This document shows, one piece after another, positions 53,860 to 64,000 of a stretch of DNA of 64,000 bases. Source of the stretch: Symsagittifera roscoffensis. Taxonomy: Eukaryota > Xenacoelomorpha > Acoela > Convolutidae. The translations under genes and the position numbers were made by a program. Below the pieces are notes generated by a model that saw only the letters and a program-made list of their open reading frames with translations, made no database searches and was not told the DNA's origin. The number at the start of each line of letters is the position of its first letter. Within the stretch, counting starts at the first letter, position 1. Where the stretch lies: assembly GCF_963678635.1 (NCBI RefSeq), contig NC_087063.1, forward strand, positions 79,383,617 through 79,447,616, written 5' to 3'.

Positions 53860-56800
53860 TTAGTTCAAAATTGTATCATATTTTTATAAAAATAATTTTT
53901 CAAATTTTTCTGGCTTATCTCAATGGAATCACATATGTCATCAGAAAGTCGTCTGAAGATAATTATTTCAGCGGTGATCAGTTGATGTTATAAGCTGGCG
54001 GAGACGGAAGACACATTGAACTGAAGCTCTAGATGTCTTAATAGCCTAAATACTGTAAAGCTGTTTTTGTTCCACCATTCTCACGACGAAGAAATTAACA
54101 ACCTAACAGAACCCTCGTAGGGCGTTGCGTGTGAAATCCTATGGTAAATTTTTCATTCGCAAAATAGTTAGTGTCGAGAACAACTGGTCTGAATTTCCGT
54201 TTTTTGATTGATTGTCATTTTAAGCGTATATAACCACTCACTGCCCATCGGTTCCGAAAATCCTTCTCAATTATAATTAAAGCAAGTTCGAGCTTTTTCG
54301 GGCTTGGAAATTTCAAACTGAATCAATTTTTTTATTGCTCCGATCATTGAAAATGGTGCGGAACTTTGTATTCGGGTGTGTTTAGGTTTTCCCCACGCAA
54401 AGTCAGGTACCTCAGTTAATAATCGGACTTGATCTAGACATATACCAAATGGAAGCCTTTTCAATCCTGATTCGAACTACATAATAAAGTTTCGAAAATT
54501 TTTCACAGGATTGAGAAAAACTGGTTCGAAATTTTTGGATTTGTAGTTCAATTTTGAGCAAATAAAACGAGCGAGTAGGCTCACAATCGTTATTTATGCT
54601 TAATTCAAGACCTGGAATTTTAGTTATACGCAAGTAAAGATTGTTTTTGGTTCTTAGCGCCATTTTGGGAATCAAAAACTTTCCAAAAAATCAACAATTG
54701 CGTTGTAATACGGTACGAATCTTGTTTTTCTACCCAACCATTGGAAATTTGATATCATATCTCCTCTGCTTTTTTGATGGATAGTGTTTACATAATGTGG
54801 AGCAATCATCACGCCGATCCGAATACATAAGTTTCGTAATCTACAGGTAATGGGTTCGATTCCGGCACATCGCAAAAGTTTGTTTTTCGAGGTTTATTTT
54901 TACGTTTTTTCCTTATTTCATTTTAAAACTTTTCTAGAGCTCTTTTTTACTGTTTTCTCGTTTGCGCTTGCAATGTGCAGCTTCTTCTTTGGGTATAAAT
55001 TGTTTTTAAACTAGAACAGAGAAATGTGCGGTTTGAAGGTTGGTTTGAGTTGTAAAGACTTTGTTTCTGACCAACAAAATCAAATGTAGTTGCTCGATTG
55101 TCAAAACAGAACAGCTTGTTTAACAGGAACACTAAAAAGCTTCTATATAGTAAGCATACATACGTTCCCTACCAAAGTCAGATGTACTTAGTGTAATAAA
55201 CGATCACAAACTCCTATGACGTAATGAAGATTGTACTGGCTTTGTACTTTTCGGAAATTCCATAGAGCTTCAATGTTGATTTTGGCGTGATAGATTAACG
55301 CAAATAATAATACTTAGTTTTTTCAGCTTTTTTGATTCAGAAAGGGCGGTATCTTGTGTTTTCAAGTTTAGAAAAAACTCTTGAACCGTCTCACTTTTGA
55401 TTCACAGCTTATTTAAACACTACTTATCTAAACAATACTAAATGTTTAAGTTGAATAAGAACCAACAAACATAGTGAAAACTCAGATGTAACTCGTGATC
55501 ATTTTTTTGTTATTTTTTAGTGAAAATTCTTAAAATATGTTCACTCTTAATTTTGATTTTTTCGCGGTTTGAAATTTGATGTGTTTTTAATTTCAGTTCA
55601 TTACCCTTATTAAAAGCAAAGAAAATGGTACTATCGAAAAGTAGAAGAATAAAATCCTCGCAAAACGTGATCAACTTCTAGTTTCGAAAGTGGATCTTTT
55701 CTTTTCAGATTTGCCAGCGTGATCATACATTTGTTTTTCCGTATTGGGTTGTTTTAACCAGAAAAGTGTCAGCATAAATTTGTCTAGAAAATGAAAGAGC
55801 TCTAATTCCATCTGTCTTTTTTTTTGAAGTTCGAGTATTGTGACTTCAAAAAAGAAGTCAGAAAATAAATTTTTTTGTTGCTTTTATTGACTGTTATCCA
55901 ACTATATTGGCTATGTTTTTTCTAGGCATTTTTTGGATTTCGCTTTTTACCGGTTGGTGAAGCAAATTTGACTTTTTTGCTTGTGTTATCAAAGTGCCAC
56001 TTTGCCTCTGTGCTTAGTTTGTTTTTAAGATGGAACATTTCCTAAGCGTCGACAACCTAATGAACGAGTTGAAATTATTTGGTTTCTCTTTGGTGAATTA
56101 GCTTTAACTTTCAGTGCCAATTTTCAGTTGGACACCGCATAAGCTGAAGAGCAAAGTTTTTGCTTTTTAAAAAATATTTCGTCGTACTGAGTTATTTTTG
56201 TTTTCTTTGCAAGACCTAAAATTGTTCTCAATTTTGAATGTCATTTCAATGACATTTTTGCTCTATACCACCAAAGATGTCAGTTTTTATAATAATCGGT
56301 TGGTGGGAACAGTAATTTACTTTTACACATTTGCAGGTGGGGAAAGGAAAAAGAGCCCTTGAGGGATATTTTCTAGCCAAAGGATTTTTTGTCTAATTAT
56401 GAACAACAACATGTGACAGAGAACAATTTTTGAAGTCTTCGAGGTTAAGAATTAAATGCCCAACTCTCACTTCTTGTGATATTTTGCTCAATTGGAAGCA
56501 ACAATTGTTCTTGTTTTTTTCTTCAAAAAAAATTTAAAAATCAAAATCGCATTACTGTTTCATTGTTTTAAATTTTGAACAGAGTGAAACACTCCAATCT
56601 GTCGAATGGTTGCATTTTATTAACCCATAAACCACATACTGGATGTCGAAAAAATGCGGTGCCTATTTTGCTCTTTTTTTGCGATGAGATAGGATCAGAT
56701 GGACAATACAAATAGTGCTCAATTCATTTAAAAAAACTGGTTTTCAGAGTTATGGCTAGTTTTCTTATATTTTGAAGCAACATTCAACGACTTGAAATTG

Positions 56801-57538
56801 CTTTTTGCACTTAATAACTTTGATTGTAGTCGTAAATTGAGCGACGTGTAAATCGAATCTGAGCGATTCGTTCGTTGATTACCTCTGGTGTTGAAACTTT
56901 TTTAGTTAAATTTCTCCAAACATTTATTTTTTCCTCAATTTCATCTCGAGTTTTGTTCCGGCTGTTGGATGCGAGTGTTTTTTTTTGCGCAAAATCAGAT
57001 GCAATAAATGATATTCGGAATGGGCTAACTGATATATCATATTAAAGCTCTTTCAGCCATGATTTGAACGACATTTGAAAAATTGCAGAAAATTTTCATA
57101 TTGTCGAGAAACCCCGGTTTAGAATTTTTCAGTTTCGGCCTAATTTTGAGCGATTAAACCGATCAAGTAACGTCTTTATCTGAAAATTTTAAACAAAGAG
57201 AACTTGATTTTTCTGAAACGAAAATTACTCTGCGCCTTCTAGGCAAAAATATAGCTTAATTTAGCGCTACTTACCTAATTTTTTTTAGGATAAAGGATGT
57301 CTTCTGTGTCGAGTTTACTAATATTTAACAAGTTTCTAAATTTTTATCACCACGTGCGTACAAACAACTAAAGACTTCAATTTGAAAAAAGAAAAAAATG
57401 TTGTATTGTTTTTAGAAAAATGGTTGGAGCAATCTCTGCACTTGCACAGCAGCCGGCTGTCCTTGTTTTGGCTTGGTTTTAATTTGTTTTTTCTTTTAAG
57501 TTGGTTGTAAAAAATTTGTTTGGTGATTTTCTATCATC
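53860..57538. repeat. Intergenic repeat mosaic
   Basis: At 54790-54880 is a SINE-like piece with a perfect pol III B box (GGTTCGATTCC, about 54850-54860). At 54955-54995 and 55975-56013 are decayed right termini of the hairpin-ended family (gcgcttgcaatgtgcagctt; gttatcaaagtgccactttg, then CCTCTGTG). 55490-55930 is internal sequence shared with 22790-23240 and 1835-2110. No protein-coding feature is supported. Confidence 0.5.
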
Positions 57539-58301
57539 ATTACGCTTGCAATTAGCAAACGTTATCAAATCGTGATGTAGACTTTTTCAGGTTAACAACT
57601 TTTTTAGTAGAATCGAATGAATCACTTGTTCTCGTGGTTCCTTAGTTCATAATGAATTCAAATTTCTAAGCGTCTCCGGCACACTTAGTTTGAGGTAACG
57701 AATACGCCTGGAGCAGGACCTTTTCTTCAAACGCGAAATATTCCTTTTTAGGATAATTGACGGATTCTGCTTTTTTTGCTGAGTGCAGTTTTTATTGTAG
57801 TTGCTGTTTTTGTTTTCATTTACTCATGAATTTGTAATTCTACTAAACTTGACTAGGTACATTTTCCTTTTTGAAAATTTTTTGCTTGAAAAGGTTTTTT
57901 TTTGGCTTAAATGTGTTCGGCTGATTTTTATTGGCTTACTAACCTTATTTCGGATCGTTCGAGGGAACCATAAATTGTATGTTTTCCTCCGGATCTCAAA
58001 AAAACGTTAAAAGTCTCAGACTAGAATTTATACTTTAAAGTTTTTCATGACAACATTTTTTTTCATTTGAAAATCGTTTTTGAATTTTCATTAAACACCG
58101 TCAATTGGGTTTCAGGACCTGTTTTTCGCAAACAGAACATCATTTCAGACAATAATTTGAAGGTTTTTAGCTATGCTTTCTTTGGAAATTTTTCCGCTTT
58201 TTTTTGGACTCATTGTATTTTTATTCTTTTCTTGTCTGCTAGTTTTCAAGACCATATTTGTGGTATTGCAAGTGATGCGAAGCTACGCTTCGCCTCTGTG
58301 T
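57539..58301 (+). mobile_element. Hairpin-ended (Helentron-like) element
   Basis: The left end is TTACGCTTGCAATTAGCAAA. Shared internal 'ggtaacgaatacgcctggag' and 'caaacgcgaaatattcc' are as at 16990-17090. The right end TATTGCAAGTGAT leads into the perfect hairpin GCGAAGCTACGCTTCGC (58277-58293) and CTCTGTGT. About 763 bp, without coding capacity. Confidence 0.65.
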
Positions 58302-61300
58302 AATAAGTTCAGTTCATTTGCTATTGCCCAATTTTCAGCTAGAATTGTGAATGGTTCCATCAAAAGAGCATGGGATGAAGATCTTTCTGCATAAATGGTT
58401 TTACTCTATTTTCTGTAGAAAAACCGGCATTGATTGAGGAAAAACCTATTTTTTTAAACTTAAACGTTTTATCAAAGTTTTACTATTGTCAAAATTAACG
58501 CTGTGTAATCTCAGAATAAAGATTCAGAAAAAAGAACAAGTCAAGGCAGTCTTCTCTCCTCAAAGGTTTGTCCCCATCCTCTGGTCGAGAAACGTTTATA
58601 ATTTCAGGAAATTTTGTAATGGTTCACTGTTTTTGACGCTTTTTTGGTGACAAGTGTTAGTTATTTTTTAATTAAAAAAATAATATGAGAACTTACGGAT
58701 TTTTGTTATCATTAATATTTTCAGTGTCGCTTTGGATAATTTTTGACTTTTTCGAAATGTTTTTCAGAAAAACGTTTTTACAGATTTCAGAATTATGGGT
58801 GAAAACGGAGAACCAGGTTGTTTTTCTTCGTTCTTGCTTTTCCACTAAATTCTTTTTTCATCCACGTTCTACGGCCCCCAATATTTTTCTGTCGGGGAGT
58901 TTTCGACAGTTTTTAAAGTTTTTTTTAAAGTTTCTCAATACCGTGCCAGACAAATTTTAAATTCAGGGTTCAATCGCAAGATCGTTTTATATATCTTTCT
59001 GCTCAAACTACTTCAACTCAAATTTGTTACAAAAAACTATGACTTCTAAAAGGCCAGTTTTTGAAAGTTTTTGGTTTTCTTGAAACTTCTTGATCTTTTT
59101 AAAAAACTACCTTGCCCAATCTTATTTTAAGGGTTCGATCAAGAGAACATGTTTTTTGGTTTCTTTTATACACAAAAAGTGTCGGCCCCAGTTTTTTTGA
59201 AGAAAACAGTTATCGCCTTCAAAAACAAAGTTTTGAATTTTGCCCCTCTTTTGAAAATTCATAAATTTTCTCGAAAACTGCCGTGCCAAATCTGAGATTG
59301 AGAGTGCAATCGAAAAAACTTGAAAAAAGAATTTTCCCTGCATAAGCACCTACGCTCTAATTGTTTTGTAGAAAAATGTTCGCATTCAGTAACATGTGTT
59401 TTTTGACCTTTTGAAGTTTGAAGATTTTGTCGGGAACTACACTGCTAAGTCTGAGATAAAGGTTCTCTAGACAAAACGAATGCGACAACTTATGTTTGCA
59501 GAACGGCTAAGACCTGCATTTATTCAATTTTTCTCTGCACATGCGCTTATGCTCTTTATGTCGAATAAATTAAGGACAATTTTTGAGTTTTCGCCCGTTT
59601 ATTAGAAAATTTTTCAATCTGCTGAAAAATTAATTTGTAGATTCTAAAACTAATGGTTCCATCAAAAGTACATGGAGCATAGATCTTCCTGCATAAATAG
59701 TTTTAAGAAAATGTGGTTTCAAGAAAATTTTAATTTTTCAGTGTTTCTGACGCTTTTTTGGTGGCTAGAGTCAATTCTTCGTTAATAAAAACAGATAATA
59801 TGAGAAATAAAGTTTTTTTTTGGTTTCATCGAAATTTCGAAATGTTCTTCAGAAAAACCCTTTCACAGGTTTCAGAAACATTGGTATGCACGGAGAATCC
59901 GGTTGTTTTCTCCGTTCCTGCTTTTTCTTTTCTTTCTTTTTTTTTACTTTACCCCACGTTCTACAGGCTCAATATAGTTCAACCGTGCGAGTTTTTGACT
60001 TGTTCTGCCGTGGGAGTTTTTGATGCTGTAAAATCAGAAGTCATGCATTCTTCTCTCCTCAAAGGTTTGTCCCCGTGCCCTAGTACAGAAACCTTTATGG
60101 TTTCTGGAAAATTTTGACTGTTTCATTGTTTTTGACGCTTTTTTGGTGGCTAGTGTTAGTTTTTTTTTTATAAAAACAGATAATTTGATAATTTAATTTT
60201 TTTATCATCAAAATTTTGAAATGTTTTTCTGGAAAACTCTTTGACACGTTGCAGAAACAATGGTACGCACGAAAAATAAGGCTGTTTATCTCCGTTCCTG
60301 CTTTTCCACTTCTTTTTTTCACTTTACCCCACATTCTACAGGCTCAAAAATAGTTCTTCCGTGGGAGTTTTCGACATTGTAAAATCTCAGATTAAAGATA
60401 AATTCGAAAGAACAAGTCTTGGCAATTTTCTCTCCTCAAAGGTTTGTCCCCATGCTCTGGTAGAGAAATTTTTATGGTTTCACGAAAATTTTGATGTTTC
60501 ACTGTTTTTGACGCTTTTTTGGTGGCTAGAGTTAATTCTTCGTTCCTGCTTTTCCACTTATTTCTTTTTTCACTTCACCCCACGTTTTACGGGTTCAATA
60601 AGGTTCTGTCGGGAGAGTTTTGGACCTGTTTTTCAAGTTTTTTTTCTCAATTTTGTGCCAGTTCTTAAAATAATGGTTCAATTGAAAAATCATTATAAAC
60701 ATATATGGAAGTCTTTCTGCATGAACGACTTCAACTTGATTTTGTTAGAAAAAAATTATAACTTCAAAAAGGCCATTTGTGATAACTTTATTGTTGTCCT
60801 GAAATTCTTTTGAACTTTTTTTGGAAAAACTAACTTTCCAAATCTGAGATTAAGGGTTAGATCATGAGAACAGATTTTTTTTCTGCACAAAGGTTGTGGC
60901 CCTAAATTTTTGATTAAAACAGTTATAGCCTGGAAAAACAAATTTTTGAAACTTGCTTTTTTTTCAAAAACTTCGATTTGGCAGGGAAGTTTTCGAGAAA
61001 AGTTTTCGAGTTTTTAAAAAGGGGGAAGAAAAAGCGTCCTTATGCAAATGCACTTAATATTGGATTTCAAACTGTTGGATTTGTTTACGTACTGGCCACT
61101 TCATTTCGTGAAACTGCCTGTCAGTTAAAATGGTAGTTTGTCACTATTCTCGAAAACAACCCTGCAAAATCTCAGATTAAAGATTAAATCAAAAGAACAA
61201 ATCATGGCAATCTTCTCTCCTCAAAGGTTGTCTCCAAGCTCTGGTAGAAAAAAGTTTATTGTTTCAGGAAAACTTTGAATGTTTCACTGTTTTTAACGCT

Positions 61301-61320
61301 TTTTTGATGGAAATACGTAT
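58302..61320 (+). repeat. Degenerate tandem repeat field
   Basis: Recurring words are 'ctcgaaaactgccgtgccaa', 'atctgagattaagggtt', 'aaaagaacaagtc', 'ttctctcctcaaaggtttgt', 'ttcactgtttttgacgcttt' and 'ttttccact...ttcactttaccccacgttcta', at intervals of about 130-330 bases. They are related to the minisatellite in the 17.2-22 kb and 45.9-kb elements. No coding sequence. Confidence 0.6.
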
Positions 61321-63480
61321 TGATCTGATTAGGAATTTTTGTCACGTTCACACTTGAAAATAACACCCCTGTCTAGATGGCTAAGGTATAGGGTAAAAAC
61401 CATGCCCATCCAAAAAAGGTTACTAATGAAAAAGCTGCCAAATAAAAAAAAAACGCTTCTCGTAAAATTGTATCTGTCCGTCAGTTGAGCTTGCCGCTTA
61501 AGACGCAACGACGATCCCGGCTTAATGACCATTCGTTTGCTACATCAGCAAACTTGGGCAGCAAGCCAGAAAATCGATGCCAAAACCGAAAATATTAGAA
61601 AGTGTTGAAGACCACCCCACCCAGACACGCTAAAACTCAACCATTGTGGTGATGAACTTTTTTACGACTACGGCATCAATTTGCTCTGCTTGCAACTCTG
61701 CATGCTTCTGATCTTTTCAATTAACTTTCTTTTTAATTTGACGTTTGGCCTTCTGATGGATACTTTTCAATGGCACCAAATGTTTTGTATCGGTTTTCAT
61801 AAATGAAGGTGTAATCGAACCTAATTTAATATCTCTAGTTTATAGCTTGCTGCCAAAAATTTTTTTGGCACACTAGAAAATCTTTCTTAGCTGTTTTCCG
61901 ATCACATTGGAGCCAAAACTGTCATCGACATTGAACGGGCTGTCCACAAGCTATCAAAAAGATCTAAGTTTCAATAGAAATTCAGTTTTCTTTATGGCGC
62001 AAGGTACAAGAAATGAGACACCAAAGGATGTCTCTAGTTTACGATGAATTTCACTTCAATGCTAAAAAAAAACAAATTTGCCCCGCATTTTTGCTAGTAA
62101 AAGACGTTGTGTTCGAATTCAAAGAGCTGTGGAAAGAAGATTTTTCTGCGCTAGTTAGTGGTCTTCAACATGAATATTGTAATAAAATGAAATTAAATGA
62201 AACTTTAGCAAATTTGTTGCATCCAAATATCCATCTTGTCAATTATTGTTCTACCGTTTCAAAGACGAGCGAAATTTGCAAAAATTAACATCAACATTAC
62301 AAGGGCAAACTTGGCACTGGATAGGCGCACAAATTTTTGTCTGTATAATCCTGGAATCCATAGACAAATCCTTAAACATGTTCCAAAATGCAAAATGTAA
62401 GTGGATTCCACTTACAAAACTTCCGTGGGTTCCGCGTACAAATACCTGTAACGTAAATTTTGTCGGCACAAACTCTTCTCGATTCACGTAGATACGGTTG
62501 CGGATTCCGCAAATTCGCCTATTTATGGAGCAATTTTGAGCGGAACAGTGTTTTAGGTATTTGTTTGTAAAATCCAAAACAGCAAAGAGCATCAAAGAAA
62601 GGTAGCAATGTTGCGGATTCCGTGACAAATCTGGTTCTGGCCTGTTGCGGAATCCGCTTACAATGCACAGAATGCACAGTTTGGTCTCGTAATGAAAAAA
62701 CTCATGTTCGGAGAAGATTTAGGAAAGGAAGATTTTAAAAAAGTTTATGAAAGCCAACCAAAAGCTTAGATATAACTTAGATATAACGCTCTCAAAGACC
62801 AGCGCAAGTAAGTGTTAAATACGTTATCTTTTCCTATACTTTTAACTTTACTTGTCTTGTTTAATTTGACCGTATGAATGACACTTTAGTTTTTCCCTTT
62901 TGCCTTTTCTGGCTGGATAACTTTGGGCTCAAATGTCTAATTTATTGTGGCTGAAAATTCGCGTTTTGATACCGGCTAGCTGGAACCAGTTGAAAGCGTG
63001 ACAAACAGACGGTGAGCCCTATCCAAAATTACTCTATGAGAAGGCCACACCGGATCTAAATTCATAACTTTTCTGTGCCAAATTGTCTCGGCACCTTTTT
63101 GAACACCTTTTCAATTTCAGCTCATATGATTTTCCTCTTCTCGCTGGTCAGTAAAACAGTACTTTTGACTAATGTGAAGTAACCGCTTTGAAAACTTTGA
63201 ATTGCATGCTAAAAACTTTCTGAAACAAATCAGGTCAAAAAAGACCATTTATAGGAGGATGAAGTTTTGTGTCCGAGTTTTTGCAAAAAAGCACTACTTT
63301 ATGAACTCAAGTTAAATTCTAAGTAACCCAAGTTGTCATCATTTTTGCGAAAAAATACCATTAAAATTTCATGTTTTTTTTCGTTTAGTCAGGTTAATTT
63401 AAATCAGCATTGTAATGTTTTTAGAGAAACTGTGAATTTTAATTTATAAGTTTGAAACTAAAATAGCAAAACTAAAATAG
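61321..63480. other. Intergenic stretch, mostly unassigned
   Basis: A repeat fragment at about 62401-62690 carries GGATTCCGC/GCGGAATCC words (gttgcggaatccgcttacaa, tttggtctcgtaatg) and is related to 6480-6600 in inverted orientation. An open frame at 62013-62288 has no recognisable motif and is not called as a gene. Confidence 0.4.
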
Positions 63481-63492
63481 ATTTGATTGAAT

Positions 63493-63999
63493 TTAGTCGT
63501 TTAAATTGACATTAAATCTGCCTTCATTGTACATTTCGGTGCAAAACTGGATCTCGTGAATATCCGTAGCGAATGCCAGGCACATGTCATAAAGAACACT
63601 TTCAAGGTAATCGGGCGTAGGCTGCCGCAACAGTCTCCGTCGCCCTCTTGCGCCCAATTCATCGGGCATGCTTTTTTCCAGTTCTTCTAATCGCAAATTG
63701 CATTTTGATTGGTCAATTTGGTCGGTTATTCCGAAATTAGTTAATAAGATTCCGACTGTTTTCAACGCTACTGGGGCTGGCATGCCTTCACGTGATAGAA
63801 TAATAGTTTCGAAAGTTCTGTTTCCTGTAGTTTCCGAATAGTTGCACCGATAAAGCACCGCTAGATCTATTCCGAAAAGCGGAATGACATTGAAATCTTC
63901 GACACGAAGCCACGAAATTTTAGGGTTTCGTAGGTCGGAGAGAAAGCAGCAAAATTCCACTTTTTCTTTGAGAGACGGGGATATTTTAGTGACGTGCCA
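63493..63999 (-). CDS. Unrecognised protein, C-terminal part (gene continues beyond the window)
   Basis: The frame is open from the window edge (63999) to the stop at 63493, giving at least 168 residues: WHVTKISPSLKEKVEFCCFL, SDLRNPKISWLRVEDFNVIP, LFGIDLAVLYRCNYSETTGN and onward to YNEGRFNVNLND. Composition is mixed, with alternating hydrophobic residues and a basic patch (GARGRRRLLRQP), unlike the AT-rich spurious frames around it, so it is probably a real exon. No transmembrane segment or familiar motif is seen and I cannot name the family. No AATAAA was assigned downstream (toward lower coordinates). Confidence 0.65.
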   Translation of the reverse strand, partial: WHVTKISPSLKEKVEFCCFLSDLRNPKISWLRVEDFNVIPLFGIDLAVLYRCNYSETTGNRTFETIILSREGMPAPVALKTVGILLTNFGITDQIDQSKCNLRLEELEKSMPDELGARGRRRLLRQPTPDYLESVLYDMCLAFATDIHEIQFCTEMYNEGRFNVNLND

Positions 64000-64000
64000 C

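Noticed and set aside
62013-62288. 91-residue frame (MRHQRMSLVYDEFHFNAKKK...)
   Set aside because: It has no motif, splice context or second copy that would support it. It is possible but not callable.

Overview
The window looks like genomic DNA from a metazoan, probably a non-vertebrate. It is AT-rich, carries spliced genes with GT-AG introns and AATAAA signals, encodes animal-type endosomal and deubiquitinase proteins, and is crowded with transposons (hAT, MULE, Jockey-like LINEs, tRNA-derived SINEs, foldback MITEs and a hairpin-ended repeat family). The species cannot be named from sequence alone.

Layout. 1-173 is the 3' end of a CCT5 (TCP-1 epsilon) gene. 2246-4627 is an uninterrupted USP19-like deubiquitinase with a MYND finger inserted in the catalytic domain. 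4.8-13.6 kb is repeat-rich: a SINE, two hairpin-ended elements, an apparently intact hAT transposon nested inside another TIR element with a 9-bp target duplication, a foldback MITE and a decayed MULE transposase. 14214-16612 holds the last two exons of an unrecognised Ser/Asn/Gln-rich protein. From there to 53706 lies the HGS/HRS gene (ESCRT-0), with a VHS exon (present twice), a second VHS exon, and a large terminal exon carrying FYVE, UIM, coiled coil and a Q/P/M-rich tail. 53.7-63.4 kb is again repeats. 63493-63999 is the 3' part of a minus-strand gene that I do not recognise.

The main structural fact is a large near-identical duplication on the two sides of a 200-N gap (31026-31225). The left contig from 15487 to 31025 is collinear with the right contig from 31226 to about 44806. 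The right contig starts exactly at the base matching 15487, and the left contig stops at the base matching about 44806. This is what two unmerged overlapping haplotype contigs would look like, and I read it as a probable false duplication. The two copies differ by a 1476-bp tandem triplication and a 511-bp hAT MITE (left copy only), a 1.6-kb LINE insertion (right copy only), a deletion of about 66 bp, and a local palindrome-forming mutation. The large indels account for nearly all of the length difference, so the pair is a natural comparison of filled and empty sites.

The most novel-looking item is an interspersed repeat family seen in more than ten places. Its left end can fold (TACCCTTGCGAT ... 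GCAAtcGGGTA). Its right end is a hairpin, GCGAAGCnnnGCTTCGC, followed by CTCTGTGT. Short asymmetric inverted repeats (CTTGCGATA / TATCGCAAG) link the two ends. This resembles non-autonomous Helentron-type elements. HGS, CCT5 and the USP do not form an operon. HGS and a USP19-like enzyme both act in ubiquitin-dependent trafficking or turnover, but their proximity may be chance.
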